From: Aristolochia californica
Lineage: Eukaryota > Streptophyta > Magnoliopsida > Piperales > Aristolochiaceae
Reading direction: 5' to 3'
Length of the DNA: 64,000 bases
Assembly (NCBI GenBank): GCA_029961685.1
Contig: JARWKL010000002.1
Location: forward strand, 32,952,908-33,016,907
In this document: positions 10,141 to 19,119 of the stretch, piece after piece
Position numbering within the stretch: the stretch's first letter is position 1
Layout: the number at the start of each line of letters is the position of its first letter
The notes under the pieces: generated by a model
What the model saw: the letters and a program-made list of their open reading frames with translations, nothing else
Databases searched by the model: none
What the model was told of the DNA's origin: nothing
Translations under genes and position numbers: made by a program

Positions 10141-10365
10141 GTTGATGCTAGAGCAATCCAAAATGTACACGAGAAGTATTTTGGTGTGTACTGTTCTTTT
10201 GGAATTCGCAGAGTGTTGATCAGTGACAAAGTGAGGACAGATTTTTATAGGGCAGCTATTTTGAATAGTCCTTCTCTCATGAGCCATGCCATAGTTTTGG
10301 ATGTTGGTTGTGGTATTGGAATATTGAGTTTATTTTCAGCTAGAGCACTTGGTGCATTCCTCTGC
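10141..10365 (+). pseudogene. Captured fragment of a PRMT3-like protein arginine methyltransferase
   Basis: Frame 1 reads KYFGVYCSFGI, ISDKVRTDFYRAAIL, then VLDVGCGIGILSLFSARA. The last piece is motif I of the S-adenosylmethionine-binding fold (usual VLDVGCGTGILS), and the part before it is the YFxxY and KxRTxxY start of the PRMT core. The match is best to plant PRMT3. The fragment stops right after motif I, so the acidic double-E loop and product-arm residues are absent and it cannot be an active enzyme. The reading frame then ends in gypsy tail sequence at 10386. Confidence 0.75.
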
Positions 10366-10501
10366 CCGGGTTCCCTCTTGCACTAGAAGGGGACAGAAAT
10401 GCCTATGGCGGCAAGGGATTCTCTCGGGCACACGTGGAGGCGTCGACAGATAGACACTACTTTCGAGCTTGAGGACAAGCTCGTTCTTCTAGGGGGTGTA
10501 A
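10366..10501 (+). pseudogene. Gypsy pol tail and polypurine tract of G1-a
   Basis: Contains a frame reading TFELEDKLVLLGGV, the usual end of plant gypsy pol next to the 3' LTR, followed by the purine-rich TAGGGGGTG (10490-10498), the likely primer for plus-strand DNA. The same tail stands before the LTRs of A1, A2, A4 and G1-b. Confidence 0.7.
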
Positions 10502-10915
10502 AGTTATGCATGCAATAACATTATTATTTTAGTTTTTTTCTTTAATTTACTTTATTTATTTCAGTTTTAGGCCACAGGGGTATTTTTGGAATATTTTATT
10601 TATAGGGGTAATTTTGTAATATTTTATCTTAAACCCTAACAGGGTGAACCCTATTTAAGGGGTGTAAGTAATGAGAAATACAAGCATTGAAGTATTGATA
10701 ATTAGGTTAAATCTAGCATAAACAGGCTTGAGATCACTTCTTGATCTCAAGGTTAGGGTTTTCCTCAAAAACCCACGTATTCTCTCATCCTCCATTGATC
10801 TTCATCTTCCCCATGTCTTTCTAGTATCCCTACATTAATGCATGGCAGACCCATAACCCGTGGCAGATCCAAGATCCTCCCAACGAATCCTTGTGTCATA
10901 TCCGAGACCATAACA
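10502..10915 (+). repeat. G1-a 3' LTR
   Basis: Matches the 5' LTR over its length with scattered differences and about 27 extra bases; the first base pair has changed (AG in place of TG). Ends GAGACCATAACA. The TATA-like block is kept at about 10648-10661. Confidence 0.85.
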
Positions 10916-10920
10916 TTATG

Positions 10921-10995
10921 GTCCTGGGTTAAGTACTTATGTCTTCCACTCCTAACAGGCCGGTCTTTTGGGTAGTATTGGCTAGGTGCTGAACA
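10921..10995 (+). repeat. Main part of the TRIM 3' LTR
   Basis: Continues TGTTATG at 6903-6909 after the G1-a insertion. Ends GTGCTGAACA and is followed by the TSD ACTTG. Confidence 0.85.
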
Positions 10996-11276
10996 ACTTG
11001 TTGTAATCAGAGTACATGAACCCCTATTTTAAATTGAGGAAAGTAGTGGAGTCCAATTACAATTAAACTACCCTTCTCCCAATTACACCCAAACTCTAAC
11101 ACTTAAAGATAATTCCTAGCTTAATTAAATAACTCAACATAAATAGAAGGCAAACATAACTAAAATACCTTTAAACTGAAACTCTTTTGTGAGACCTATT
11201 TCTATAATAATTTTGGCTCTATAAGACTTCTTATTGTAAGAGTCATATAAGACTCTTTTATATATTCTCTTCAACT
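10996..11276 (-). repeat. R 3' LTR, larger part
   Basis: Matches 12684-12964 (R 5' LTR) closely. Its first 39 bases lie at 6556-6594. Ends CTCTTCAAC before the PPT complement CTCCCCCTCAAGCTGG. Confidence 0.85.
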
Positions 11277-12649
11277 CTCCCCCTCAAGCTGGAGTTTATA
11301 ACTTCAGCTTGTAATGAAAAGGATTTTTGGTCTTCAATTTTATTTGAAAAAAAATTCTTCATAGATGTAAACACTTCGTCTTTTGTGCTCCCCCTTTCTT
11401 GAATATTTTGGTCACACGAAAATTACCACAACATACGGAATACCTCTTTCTTGTACTTCTTCTTCTATTTCTCCCCCTCAAGCTGGGAGGTAATGGTAGT
11501 GATCTCAACTTGAAATAAAAAACATAGATTTAGTAATAATATCCTCCATCATGGTGTCCCAAGGATAAGTATGAAACTAGACAAAAGCTCTCAAAAGGTA
11601 AAAAGATAAAACATAAGTCGAAACCAACATCAAAGGATTTCAAACAAAAAAAGTAAAAATAATCACTAAAGTGGGTAATGCCTATCATTCACAAGACAAC
11701 AATAAAAAACCCAATGGTACCAATAAAGAGTCTCAGTGGACATAAAAACACCCATATATATAAAAATGATCAACATAAGCAACACACCAAAATGTTGGTA
11801 AAAGGGGGTAAACGAGAGCCAAATAAGGATATTAGGAGAAAGGAAATCAACAAAAAATAGGTTAGTGTGATATTTTCCTGATATTTTTTTATCAACAACA
11901 GCAACTCAAAAAGCGACGCAAAAAATTTGGCTTAAATTCGGATTTTTCAATGCAACAGAATACCAGCATGATCTTCGGTTCTTCCAATGCGAGTATATCC
12001 TTAAATATAGATCAGATTGACATGAAATTTTCTCCTTATTAAACTATACTTAAATATATTTCATTCAAGTATAATTTAACTTCATAAAATATACTTTTTT
12101 TGAAATAAATAATCTGATATGTTTCAGTCTCTATAATCTGGCTGAACTAAGTACTATTTTTCCTTTTGCCAGCATAACCATTAACTCTTCCTGGATTAAT
12201 ATCTCCAAATAAAAAATTCAGATCGAGAATTGGTTGCATAGGTAAGGAAATAGACTTACAGATCTTTCTTTTCATATGTAATTCAACATAAAAAGTCTTG
12301 TTCTTGATAGCATAAAATAGCTCAAAATTTGAAGTATTCTACTATTGCTCGAACCTCTCTTGTAGTCTGACCTCTGCTGCTTAAAATATAGATTTTTTTA
12401 GAAAACTCTGATTTCCAAAAATTCATTTTGTATTGGAAATTAGACTCGAATATCTTTCCATCAATATATAATTTTCAATATGTAAAGCTCAGTATAGAGG
12501 TGAAAAAGCAAAGTAAACAACGGGTATAAACGCTGAAAAGAGAAAAAAATAGCTATGAACCTAAACTGCTAGAGATAATAGATCAAAAAATGATAACAAT
12601 TATCTTTGTGGGTTGACTGAGTCAACTCATAGAACTTACTTTGATACCA
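11277..12649 (-). other. Interior of copia R, no coding capacity
   Basis: AT-rich, no gag or pol. It starts with the PPT (CCCCCTCAAGC on the plus strand) and ends next to a PBS complement (TTTGATACCA at 12640-12649). Similar text, such as TTCGGATTTTTCAATGCAACAGAATACC, occurs in E, P and Q, showing a conserved but non-coding interior. Confidence 0.75.
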
Positions 12650-12964
12650 TGTTGAATTTATGGAAAAGAGAAAAACTTCATTGACTTGTTGTAATCAAAG
12701 TACATGAACGCCTATTTATAATTGAGAAAAGTAGTAGAGTCCAATTAAAATTAAACTACCCTTGTCCCAATTAAACCCAAACTCTTACACTTAAAGATAA
12801 GTTCTAGCTTAATTAAATAACTCAACATAAATAGAAGAGTAACATAACTAAAACACCTTTAAACTAAAACTATTTTGTGAGACCTCTTTCCATAGTAATT
12901 TTGGCTTTGTAAGATTTCTTATTGTGAGAGTCATGTAAGAATCTTCCATATTTGCTCTTCAACA
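12650..12964 (-). repeat. R 5' LTR
   Basis: 315 bp, plus-strand reading TGTTGAATTTATGG to GCTCTTCAACA. Followed on the right by the TSD AAACT and then S reverse transcriptase. Confidence 0.9.
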
Positions 12965-12969
12965 AAACT

Positions 12970-13356
12970 CATTTCAAACTCATTCTTCATTACACTAAAA
13001 AATTCTTGACATTGAGAAGGGTTTGTAGAACCAAATATGATATCATCCACATAAATTTAAACAATAATCAAAATTTGATCATGGTTCTTATTAAATAGAG
13101 TCTTATCTATGTTATATTTCTTATAACAGTTCTTCTCTAAGAATTCACTTAATCTTTCATACCACGCTCTAAGAGCTTGCTTTAACCCATATAATGCTTT
13201 ATTTAGTTTGTATACATGGTCAAGCTTGCTCATGTCTTCAAATCCTTTTGGTTGTTCAACATAGACTTCCTCTTGAATGTACCCATTTAGGAATGCACTC
13301 TTAACATTGTTGACTGAGCGTTGACTCCCTTCTTGATATTTAAGATAACAAAACAT
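12970..13356 (-). pseudogene. S pol: copia reverse transcriptase fragment
   Basis: The translation shows VKSAFLNGYIQEEVYVEQ, ALYGLKQALRAWYERL and, after one in-frame TAA near 13056, IYVDDIIFGSTNPSQ with the catalytic YVDD intact. This is the copia reverse-transcriptase palm. The left side continues at 6555 beyond copia R. The right side ends abruptly near the inverted LTR fragment, so the fingers and everything up to gag are lost. Confidence 0.85.
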
Positions 13357-13379
13357 AGTTGAGCTGACAATTGAAAATA

Positions 13380-14385
13380 TAGTATTTCAGATATTTTTCC
13401 TTCAAGAGACATCAATTTCAAGGTCTAAAGCATTGAATTTGTACAAGCTTCTCAAAGACCTCAAGCTCCACAAAATGACAAAGAACTCTTGAAGAAGCAC
13501 CCTCAAAAGATGAAGAAAAATTAAAGACTAGAGTTTTAGGAACCGGTTAGAACTCTATGTAAGAGAGCAATCCACTTCTTCTAAAACTTGAGGTACAATG
13601 CAAACAGGCATTTACAAATGCATACATACATAGGAATCACTGAGAAACATCAAAAGCTCACTCTATATAAGAGAGCAGTCCACTTCTTCTAAAACTTGAG
13701 GTACAATGCAAATTTGGAGCCTTGAAACATATTTTGCATTCAAACATGCTTTACAAATGCATACATACATTTCATACATGTTACAATCCCTTAGGATCAT
13801 TAATTCCAATGATTTAAAAATCCACATGATGAATTGGCACTGTAATGATCGATCAACCATAAATGCACATGCTAAAAATATAAAACATGATCCATCAACC
13901 AAGGTCGAATTATTGATCATATATAACATGGCCAATCGCTGCCATAAAGCATGATTGATCAACCTATTTAGATTGATCGATTAAAATTGTCTAGACAAAG
14001 AAAATTCATGTTGATTGATCGATCATACAAAATTTTGCCAATCATGGACATAAAGCATGATCAAACAGCAAGGTCATTGATCAGACAATGCATAACCAGG
14101 GGGAATTATGACTGGTCAATCATACCATGCACCTTGATCGATCAACTTAAAATACCAGACCCAATAAGAAAATATTGATCAATCATACCATCGATCAATA
14201 AGTCATATTTTGACCCAAAAAAATAGCCATTACATATGGTTGATTAATCATCCACTTTACACTGATCAATCAATGTAAACTCAACTTTTTGCAAATGGGT
14301 AAAAAATGGCTACTTTGGCTTGGAGACCTTAAAAATACCCCACCAAACCTCACATTGAGAAGTTAATGAGCATTTATTGTTATAT
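13380..14385 (+). repeat. S-type LTR fragment in opposite orientation (arm A)
   Basis: Reverse complement of about 16160-17060 (arm B in the S 5' LTR), including the TTGATCAATC-rich part, TTGAGGTACAATGCAA (complement TTGCATTGTACCTCAA) and GAGCTTGAG. Arms are diverged. It lies between S gag and S reverse transcriptase. A short direct duplication is also seen: the text ACTTCTTCTAAAACTTGAGGTACAATGCAAA occurs near 13571 and again near 13681. The end facing the PBS is missing. Confidence 0.7.
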
Positions 14386-14389
14386 CCAC

Positions 14390-15039
14390 CAGTATTTATC
14401 CTCAGTCCTATATCAGTCTCTTCTTCAGTGGAATGGTTGGACTCTTCTTCTATAGCATCTCAAGTCGATATCAAGACTTTCTTCTTCTTTTTCTTTGGAT
14501 ATTTACTTGAGGATGGGGTTCTTCCTTCTAAGTTTGGTCATTTGTTTCTTCTATGCCCTATTTACCACACTCAAAAAAAACATAAATTCTCTTAAAAGAT
14601 AATTCATTTTGACTAAATTGGACTTTTCTAAAACTTTTCTTCTTTCTATACTTCCTTTGAAGATGTCTAGTGATGAAGCTCACCTCATCAAAGCTCTCTT
14701 TACTAGAGACATTTTCCGCTCTAGTTTTAGCCTTAAGAATATGTGTTTTTTTCTTTTAGGTTGCTCTTCCTCTACTTCTTGAGGTTCCATGTCATAAGTT
14801 AGGAAAATTCCTAGAAGCTCTTTTGAGCTCATTGTTCTAAAATTAGCATTCTCACGAATGGTAGTCTTCCTCATACCCCATGATTTTGGAAGTGCTTTGA
14901 GAAGCTTGTCATTTTGCCTATGGAGGGAAATCTCCTCTCTTAGAACGTTCAACCCATTTATGATATGAGTGAAGCTACAATTTATCTCAACTATTGATTT
15001 GCCTAGTTTCATATTAAATTTGTCGTATTGGACAATCAA
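14390..15039 (-). pseudogene. S gag, copia UBN2-type
   Basis: The intact part (15039-14680, 119 codons) reads IVEINCSFTHIINGL, NDKLLKALPKSWGMRKTTI and SSKELLGIFLTYDMEPQE, typical of SIRE-like gag, the capsid protein that packages element RNA. Beyond it, broken frames are Lys- and Ser-rich with a possible zinc-knuckle remnant and end near 14390. The N-terminus upstream of 15039 has stops. Confidence 0.75.
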
Positions 15040-15540
15040 TAAATTAATCCTAGAGTCCTTGACTCAAGTGATCCCTTCATGTGTGACCTCTAATTTATTT
15101 CATATTTCTTTTGTGTCTTACATGTTGAGATCCCTTCATGTGTGACATCTAATTTATCTCATATTTCCTTTGTGGGCTTACATGTGGAGACCCGATTCAA
15201 CTCATTCAGACCAAAGACACAACAACAAGTTGATGGCCTTGGAGCTTGTCTTGAGTTGCTCTGTATCTTCCTTAGCAAACTCATGAAAGTCCTTTGTGAT
15301 AAAAATTTCATTCTCAAGTTTTTGTGCCTCAAATGGGCCATTATTTTTCGCGTATCAAATGTCCCAATTCATAGATTGGAGGAAGAATTTTATTCTTACC
15401 TTCCAATACCCATAGTGCACACCATTAAATAGAGGGGGACACTTCGCGGGTTGTCTTTCAAGAATGAGCAATTTATCTTAAGATATCATCTTAATCAAAT
15501 TCAAAATCAAGTGGATTTTGACACAAATCAAATTTTGGCC

Positions 15541-15555
15541 TACTCTGGTACCAAT
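15541..15555 (-). promoter_or_regulatory. S primer-binding site
   Basis: Minus strand reads TTGGTACCAGAGTA, close to the tRNA-Met PBS, directly next to the LTR start at 15556. Confidence 0.7.
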
Positions 15556-17072
15556 TGTTAAGCCATGTAACTTCTTAAGAGAGAGGTGAATTGAGAATTA
15601 CAAGTTTAAAAACATAAGGCGTGGAAGAATTAAATCAAGTAAATGTGAAAATTAAATACGAAAAAAATTACACACCACAAATTTAACACTAAATATTTTT
15701 GTTGTTGACATTCCCCTATTGGTGTTCATCGTCCAAGAACCTGTGTTTACACTAATAATAGATCTATTAGCTGTAATTACACAAAAGAGATTTTGGCTCT
15801 CTTTTAAGCCACGCATATGTTCAAATAACAATTTACATTATACTCTCCCCAAGTTACTAGCTAGATTCTAGCTCTAGCAAGCCCTTTCTATCTAGATTTA
15901 TCAAGGTTCTAGATGAACCTATCAGAAATTGAAATTTACAAAGAAAGGTGAAAACTAACACCCTTGTAATTGGAGAGATACCCTCCTCCTTTGAGAGTTC
16001 CAAGCTTCCAACCGTTGATGCACAATGTAGATGGTACAAGCTTGACTAGTATATATGCAAGGAGGTGGAATGAGAAAGGAGCGCAAGAATTTTGCAAGGT
16101 TAGGCTCTCTCTTTCTCAAAAATGCACCTTGGAAGGATTTTCAAAGGACAAAGAGTAAATGCAAGTAGGTATGCCAATAAAAGCTCATTAACATCTCAAT
16201 GAGAGGTTTGTTGGGGTTTTATAAGTTCCCCAAACCAAACTAGTCATTTTTTGCCCGTTTGCAAAAGGTTGAGTTTATATTGATCGATCAGTGTAAAAAT
16301 GGTTGATCAATCAATCGTGTGCAATGGCTATTTTTCTATCAAAATGTTATTTATTGATCTATGGTATAATGGATCAATGTCTTCCCATTAGTTCTAACAT
16401 TTTAAGTTGATCGGTCAATGTACATTGTATGAATGATCAATTGGAATTTCCATTAGCAGTGCATAACAAATACAATCGATCAATAATTTTTTTATGATCA
16501 ATCATGCTTTATGTCTTTTATTGGAAATTTTTTAAGATCACTAATGTTGATCAATCAATAATCATGAATTTGCTTTGCCTGGACAATATTAATAGATCAA
16601 TCCAATTGGGTTGATTGATCATGCTTTATAGCATAGTTTGGCCATGTTCTGGATGATCGATCAATCGACCTTGGTTGATAGATCATGCTTTATACTTCTA
16701 CTTGTGTACTTCTGATTGATCAATCATTGACAGATGTTGATCAATCATTTTAGTGCCAGTTCGCTATGTGGGATTTTGAAGCATGGGAAGTTGTGATCCT
16801 AAGTGATTCTAACATGTATGAAATGTGTGTTTGCATTTGTAAAAGCATGTTTGAATGAAAAATATGTCCTAAAGCTCCAAAACTTGCATTGTACCTCAAG
16901 TTTAGGAAGAATTGGGTTGCTCACTTACATAGACTGACTTTTGACATTTCTCAAGGACTCATAAACTCTACTCTTCATTTTTTTCTCCTTCTTCTGAGGG
17001 TTCTTACTTCTTCAAGAGTGCTTTAACACTTCATGGAGCTTGAGACCTTTGAGATGCTTGTGTCAAATCAAT
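15556..17072 (-). repeat. S 5' LTR, larger part (arm B at 16160-17060)
   Basis: Plus-strand reading starts TGTTAAGCCATG. It contains a TTGATCAATC array from about 16260 to 16760, the TACCTCAAGTTTAGG motif and a final TTGAGACCTTTGAG. It is split by A2 and continues at 27683-27785, about 1.6 kb in total. Confidence 0.7.
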
Positions 17073-17448
17073 TGTTTGGCTCTCTAGCCATGGATCGAGT
17101 CACCCGACGATCTCCTCTAGCTTCCAGATTGAATGACGAAGAAGGGAAGGATTTGGGGGTCTTGGAACGTCCAATGATGAAGGAACGTGAGCCTTTGAAG
17201 GAGCTCCAACCTTAGGCCTCTTTAGAGAGAGTACCTGATCTCATTTAGACTAATTGATTAATGCTTGCTTCCATTCAATCACTTGACATCCTAAATAGAT
17301 TAGGGAAAACATCAAAGGTTCTATAATTACAATTAGACCCTTATTGAACTTCAAATTACAATTAAACCCCTAAGGTACTGAAATACAAGTTTACTCCATC
17401 TCTTCTCTTCTCCGGTTCGCCGCTCTTGATGCTATGGAGTCCATAACA
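17073..17448 (-). repeat. A2 3' LTR
   Basis: Plus reading TGTTTGGCTCTCTAGCC to GAGTCCATAACA. About 97% identical by eye to 27302-27677. Confidence 0.92.
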
Positions 17449-17475
17449 TCACCCCCCCCCCTCCTAAAGAAAGAG
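17449..17475 (-). promoter_or_regulatory. A2 polypurine tract
   Basis: Minus strand carries a run of G with AGGAGG just before the LTR, the expected plus-strand primer position. Confidence 0.75.
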
Positions 17476-17529
17476 TTTGTCCTCAAGTTCGAAAGTGGGG
17501 AATAGAGTCTGGAAGGACTCGAGTGTCTC

Positions 17530-18003
17530 TCAAGAGGCTTCCACCAATTCCTCATCAGTCCACTGAACGAGCACTTCCCAAGCATTGTTAACTCGCCTTG
17601 CTTCAAGGATCTGTGTGGGAGTGGGCATGGACCTGCCATCTTTGATCGGAGGCAGAGGGGTATGCAGCAATGGTGCGTCTTCCTTGAATGGCTTGAGAAG
17701 GGAGATGTGGAAGACGTCATGTAGCTTGGCGTCTAGTGATAGTTTCAAATGATACGCCACAATGCCAATACAGTGCAGGACCTGGAATGGCCCATAAAAT
17801 TTTGGAGAGAGCTTATGGCGTTTGATGGCTGCAAGAGAGAGTTGGTGGTATGGTTGAAGTTTGAGCCAAACAAATTCTCCGGGTGCAAAGGAAAGGGGAC
17901 GATGTCCTTTGTCATAAGTATGCTTCATTGTGGCTTGTGAACATTGTAACTGAAAGCGGACCTGAGCAATCGTTGCATCTCTGTCGACTAATGCTTGGTC
18001 CAA
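17530..18003 (-). CDS. A2 pol: integrase C-terminus and chromodomain-like tail
   Basis: 158-codon open stretch of pol. Residues 45-90 hold the plant gypsy motif YHQLSLAAIKRHKLSPKFYG followed by PF (GPY/F module). Then HDVFHISLLKPF and a chromodomain-like end, VLVQWTDE. These parts tether the integration complex to DNA and chromatin. A stop after EAS separates it from the last residues, which run on to the LTR. It is in frame with the upstream integrase piece. Confidence 0.85.
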   Translation of the reverse strand: MDQALVDRDATIAQVRFQLQCSQATMKHTYDKGHRPLSFAPGEFVWLKLQPYHQLSLAAIKRHKLSPKFYGPFQVLHCIGIVAYHLKLSLDAKLHDVFHISLLKPFKEDAPLLHTPLPPIKDGRSMPTPTQILEARRVNNAWEVLVQWTDEELVEAS

Positions 18004-18126
18004 TGCTGCTACTCGAGACGACCCTAGTTCATAAGAAAGTAGGTGTGGAGGTTCGCGTCCATAAACGATTCAAAAAGGGGTAGTACCCAGTGCGGTGTGG
18101 TATGAGGTATTATAACAATACTCTGC

Positions 18127-19050
18127 CTATGTTAACCAACGAACCCACTGTCGGGGCGTGTCCCCCACAAAGCACAGCAAATACATCTCCAATGTGCTGT
18201 TAACCACCTCTGTCTGGCCGTCTGTCTGAGGGTGGTATGCTGAAGAAAAGGTTAACTTGGAGCCGTGGGACTTAAATAGTTCCCCCCAGAATTTACTGGT
18301 GAAGATAGCATCACGATCGCTGGTGATGGTCTCCAGAATTCCATGGAGGCGGACAATATTATCCATGAAGAGCTGAGCGACTTGTGTTGCTGTATACGGA
18401 TGGCTGAGGGCCATAAAGTGGGCATATTTCAAGAACCGGTCTACCACAACAAGAATAACAAATTTCCCTGCAGAAGGAGGAAAACCGTCGATAAAATCCA
18501 TTGAGATATCTGCCCATACCTGTGAAGGAAGTTGAAGTGGCTGGAGCAAGCCAGCGGGTTGTAAGGATTCAGACTTATTCCTCTGACAGACCTGGCACGC
18601 TGCAACATAATCAGCAATGACCCACTTCATACCCCTCCAATAAAACTCCCGACTGAGGTAGAAGTATGTCTTCTGCTGGTCCTCATGTGTACTATCATGA
18701 AAGGAGGCAATAATGGCAGGAAGGAGTACCGACGAAGGATGAAGATATATGCGTCCATTATATAGAATGAGACTGTCCAGTAGTGTCTTGTTATTGTCCT
18801 TGGAATGGTTTTCAATTTGAGCTTGTAATTCAAGGAGATCCAGATGATAGCTAGTATCCTGACGGATTGTGTCCAGCAAAAGGGACCTGGGGTGGCTCAG
18901 TGCGTGTAGGTGTGAATCCCCCAGTTCTCTGCATGACAAGGTGTCTGCTGCCCGGTTGAGATAACCCGGTTTGTATTCCACCTGAAAATCGAATCCCATT
19001 AATTTGTTGAGCCAATGTTGTTGTGAGGATGTAGTAAGGCGCTGCTCCAA
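18127..19050 (-). CDS. A2 pol: RNase H end and integrase
   Basis: 307-codon stretch of the same pol frame. It starts with the RNase H end (WLNKLMGFDFQVEYKPG). The zinc-binding HHCC part (ASFHDSTHE ... ACQVCQRNK) is at about residues 110-160. The catalytic core has all three acidic residues: D in MDFIDGFP, D in TSDRDAIF and E in DGQTEVVN. It would join element DNA to the host chromosome. In-frame stops at both ends prevent a full-length product. Confidence 0.9.
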   Translation of the reverse strand: MEQRLTTSSQQHWLNKLMGFDFQVEYKPGYLNRAADTLSCRELGDSHLHALSHPRSLLLDTIRQDTSYHLDLLELQAQIENHSKDNNKTLLDSLILYNGRIYLHPSSVLLPAIIASFHDSTHEDQQKTYFYLSREFYWRGMKWVIADYVAACQVCQRNKSESLQPAGLLQPLQLPSQVWADISMDFIDGFPPSAGKFVILVVVDRFLKYAHFMALSHPYTATQVAQLFMDNIVRLHGILETITSDRDAIFTSKFWGELFKSHGSKLTFSSAYHPQTDGQTEVVNSTLEMYLLCFVGDTPRQWVRWLT

Positions 19051-19119
19051 TTAGTATTTGAGGCTACAGTGGTCTGTCCGGATCACAAAAGGTCTGCCGC
19101 ACAGATACGGCCTCCAATG

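Larger units (their letters stand above)
6910..10915 (+). mobile_element. G1-a: LTR retrotransposon carrying host gene fragments, TSD ttatg
   Basis: Flanked by TTATG at 6905-6909 and 10916-10920. It has a 387-bp 5' LTR, a tRNA-Met PBS, a gag-leader-like frame, then pieces of at least three host genes, then a gypsy-like pol tail, a PPT and a 414-bp 3' LTR. There is no protease, reverse transcriptase or integrase, so it must have moved with enzymes from another element. It sits inside the 3' LTR of the TRIM. Its LTRs match those at 43360, 44645 and 54796. Confidence 0.9.
6595..10995 (+). mobile_element. TRIM element with 82-bp LTRs, TSD acttg, split by G1-a
   Basis: Flanked by ACTTG at 6590-6594 and 10996-11000. 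The 5' LTR is 6595-6676 and the 3' LTR is TGTTATG at 6903-6909 continued at 10921-10995, 82 bp each. The interior (6677-6902) is only 226 bp, has a tRNA-Met PBS at its left end and a purine-rich stretch (AAAGGTGGGG) before the 3' LTR, and no coding capacity. Without the G1-a insertion the element is about 390 bp, typical of terminal-repeat retrotransposons in miniature. Related LTRs occur at 25936-26017 and 45565-45646. Confidence 0.9.
6556..12964 (-). mobile_element. Copia R (copia-1 family), non-autonomous, TSD aaact
   Basis: Bounded by AAACT at 6551-6555 and 12965-12969. The 5' LTR is 12650-12964 and the 3' LTR is 6556-6594 plus 10996-11276. Its interior (11277-12649) has no gag or pol. 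It inserted in S reverse transcriptase and was later opened by the TRIM nest inside its own 3' LTR. Related copies are E, P and Q. Confidence 0.9.
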
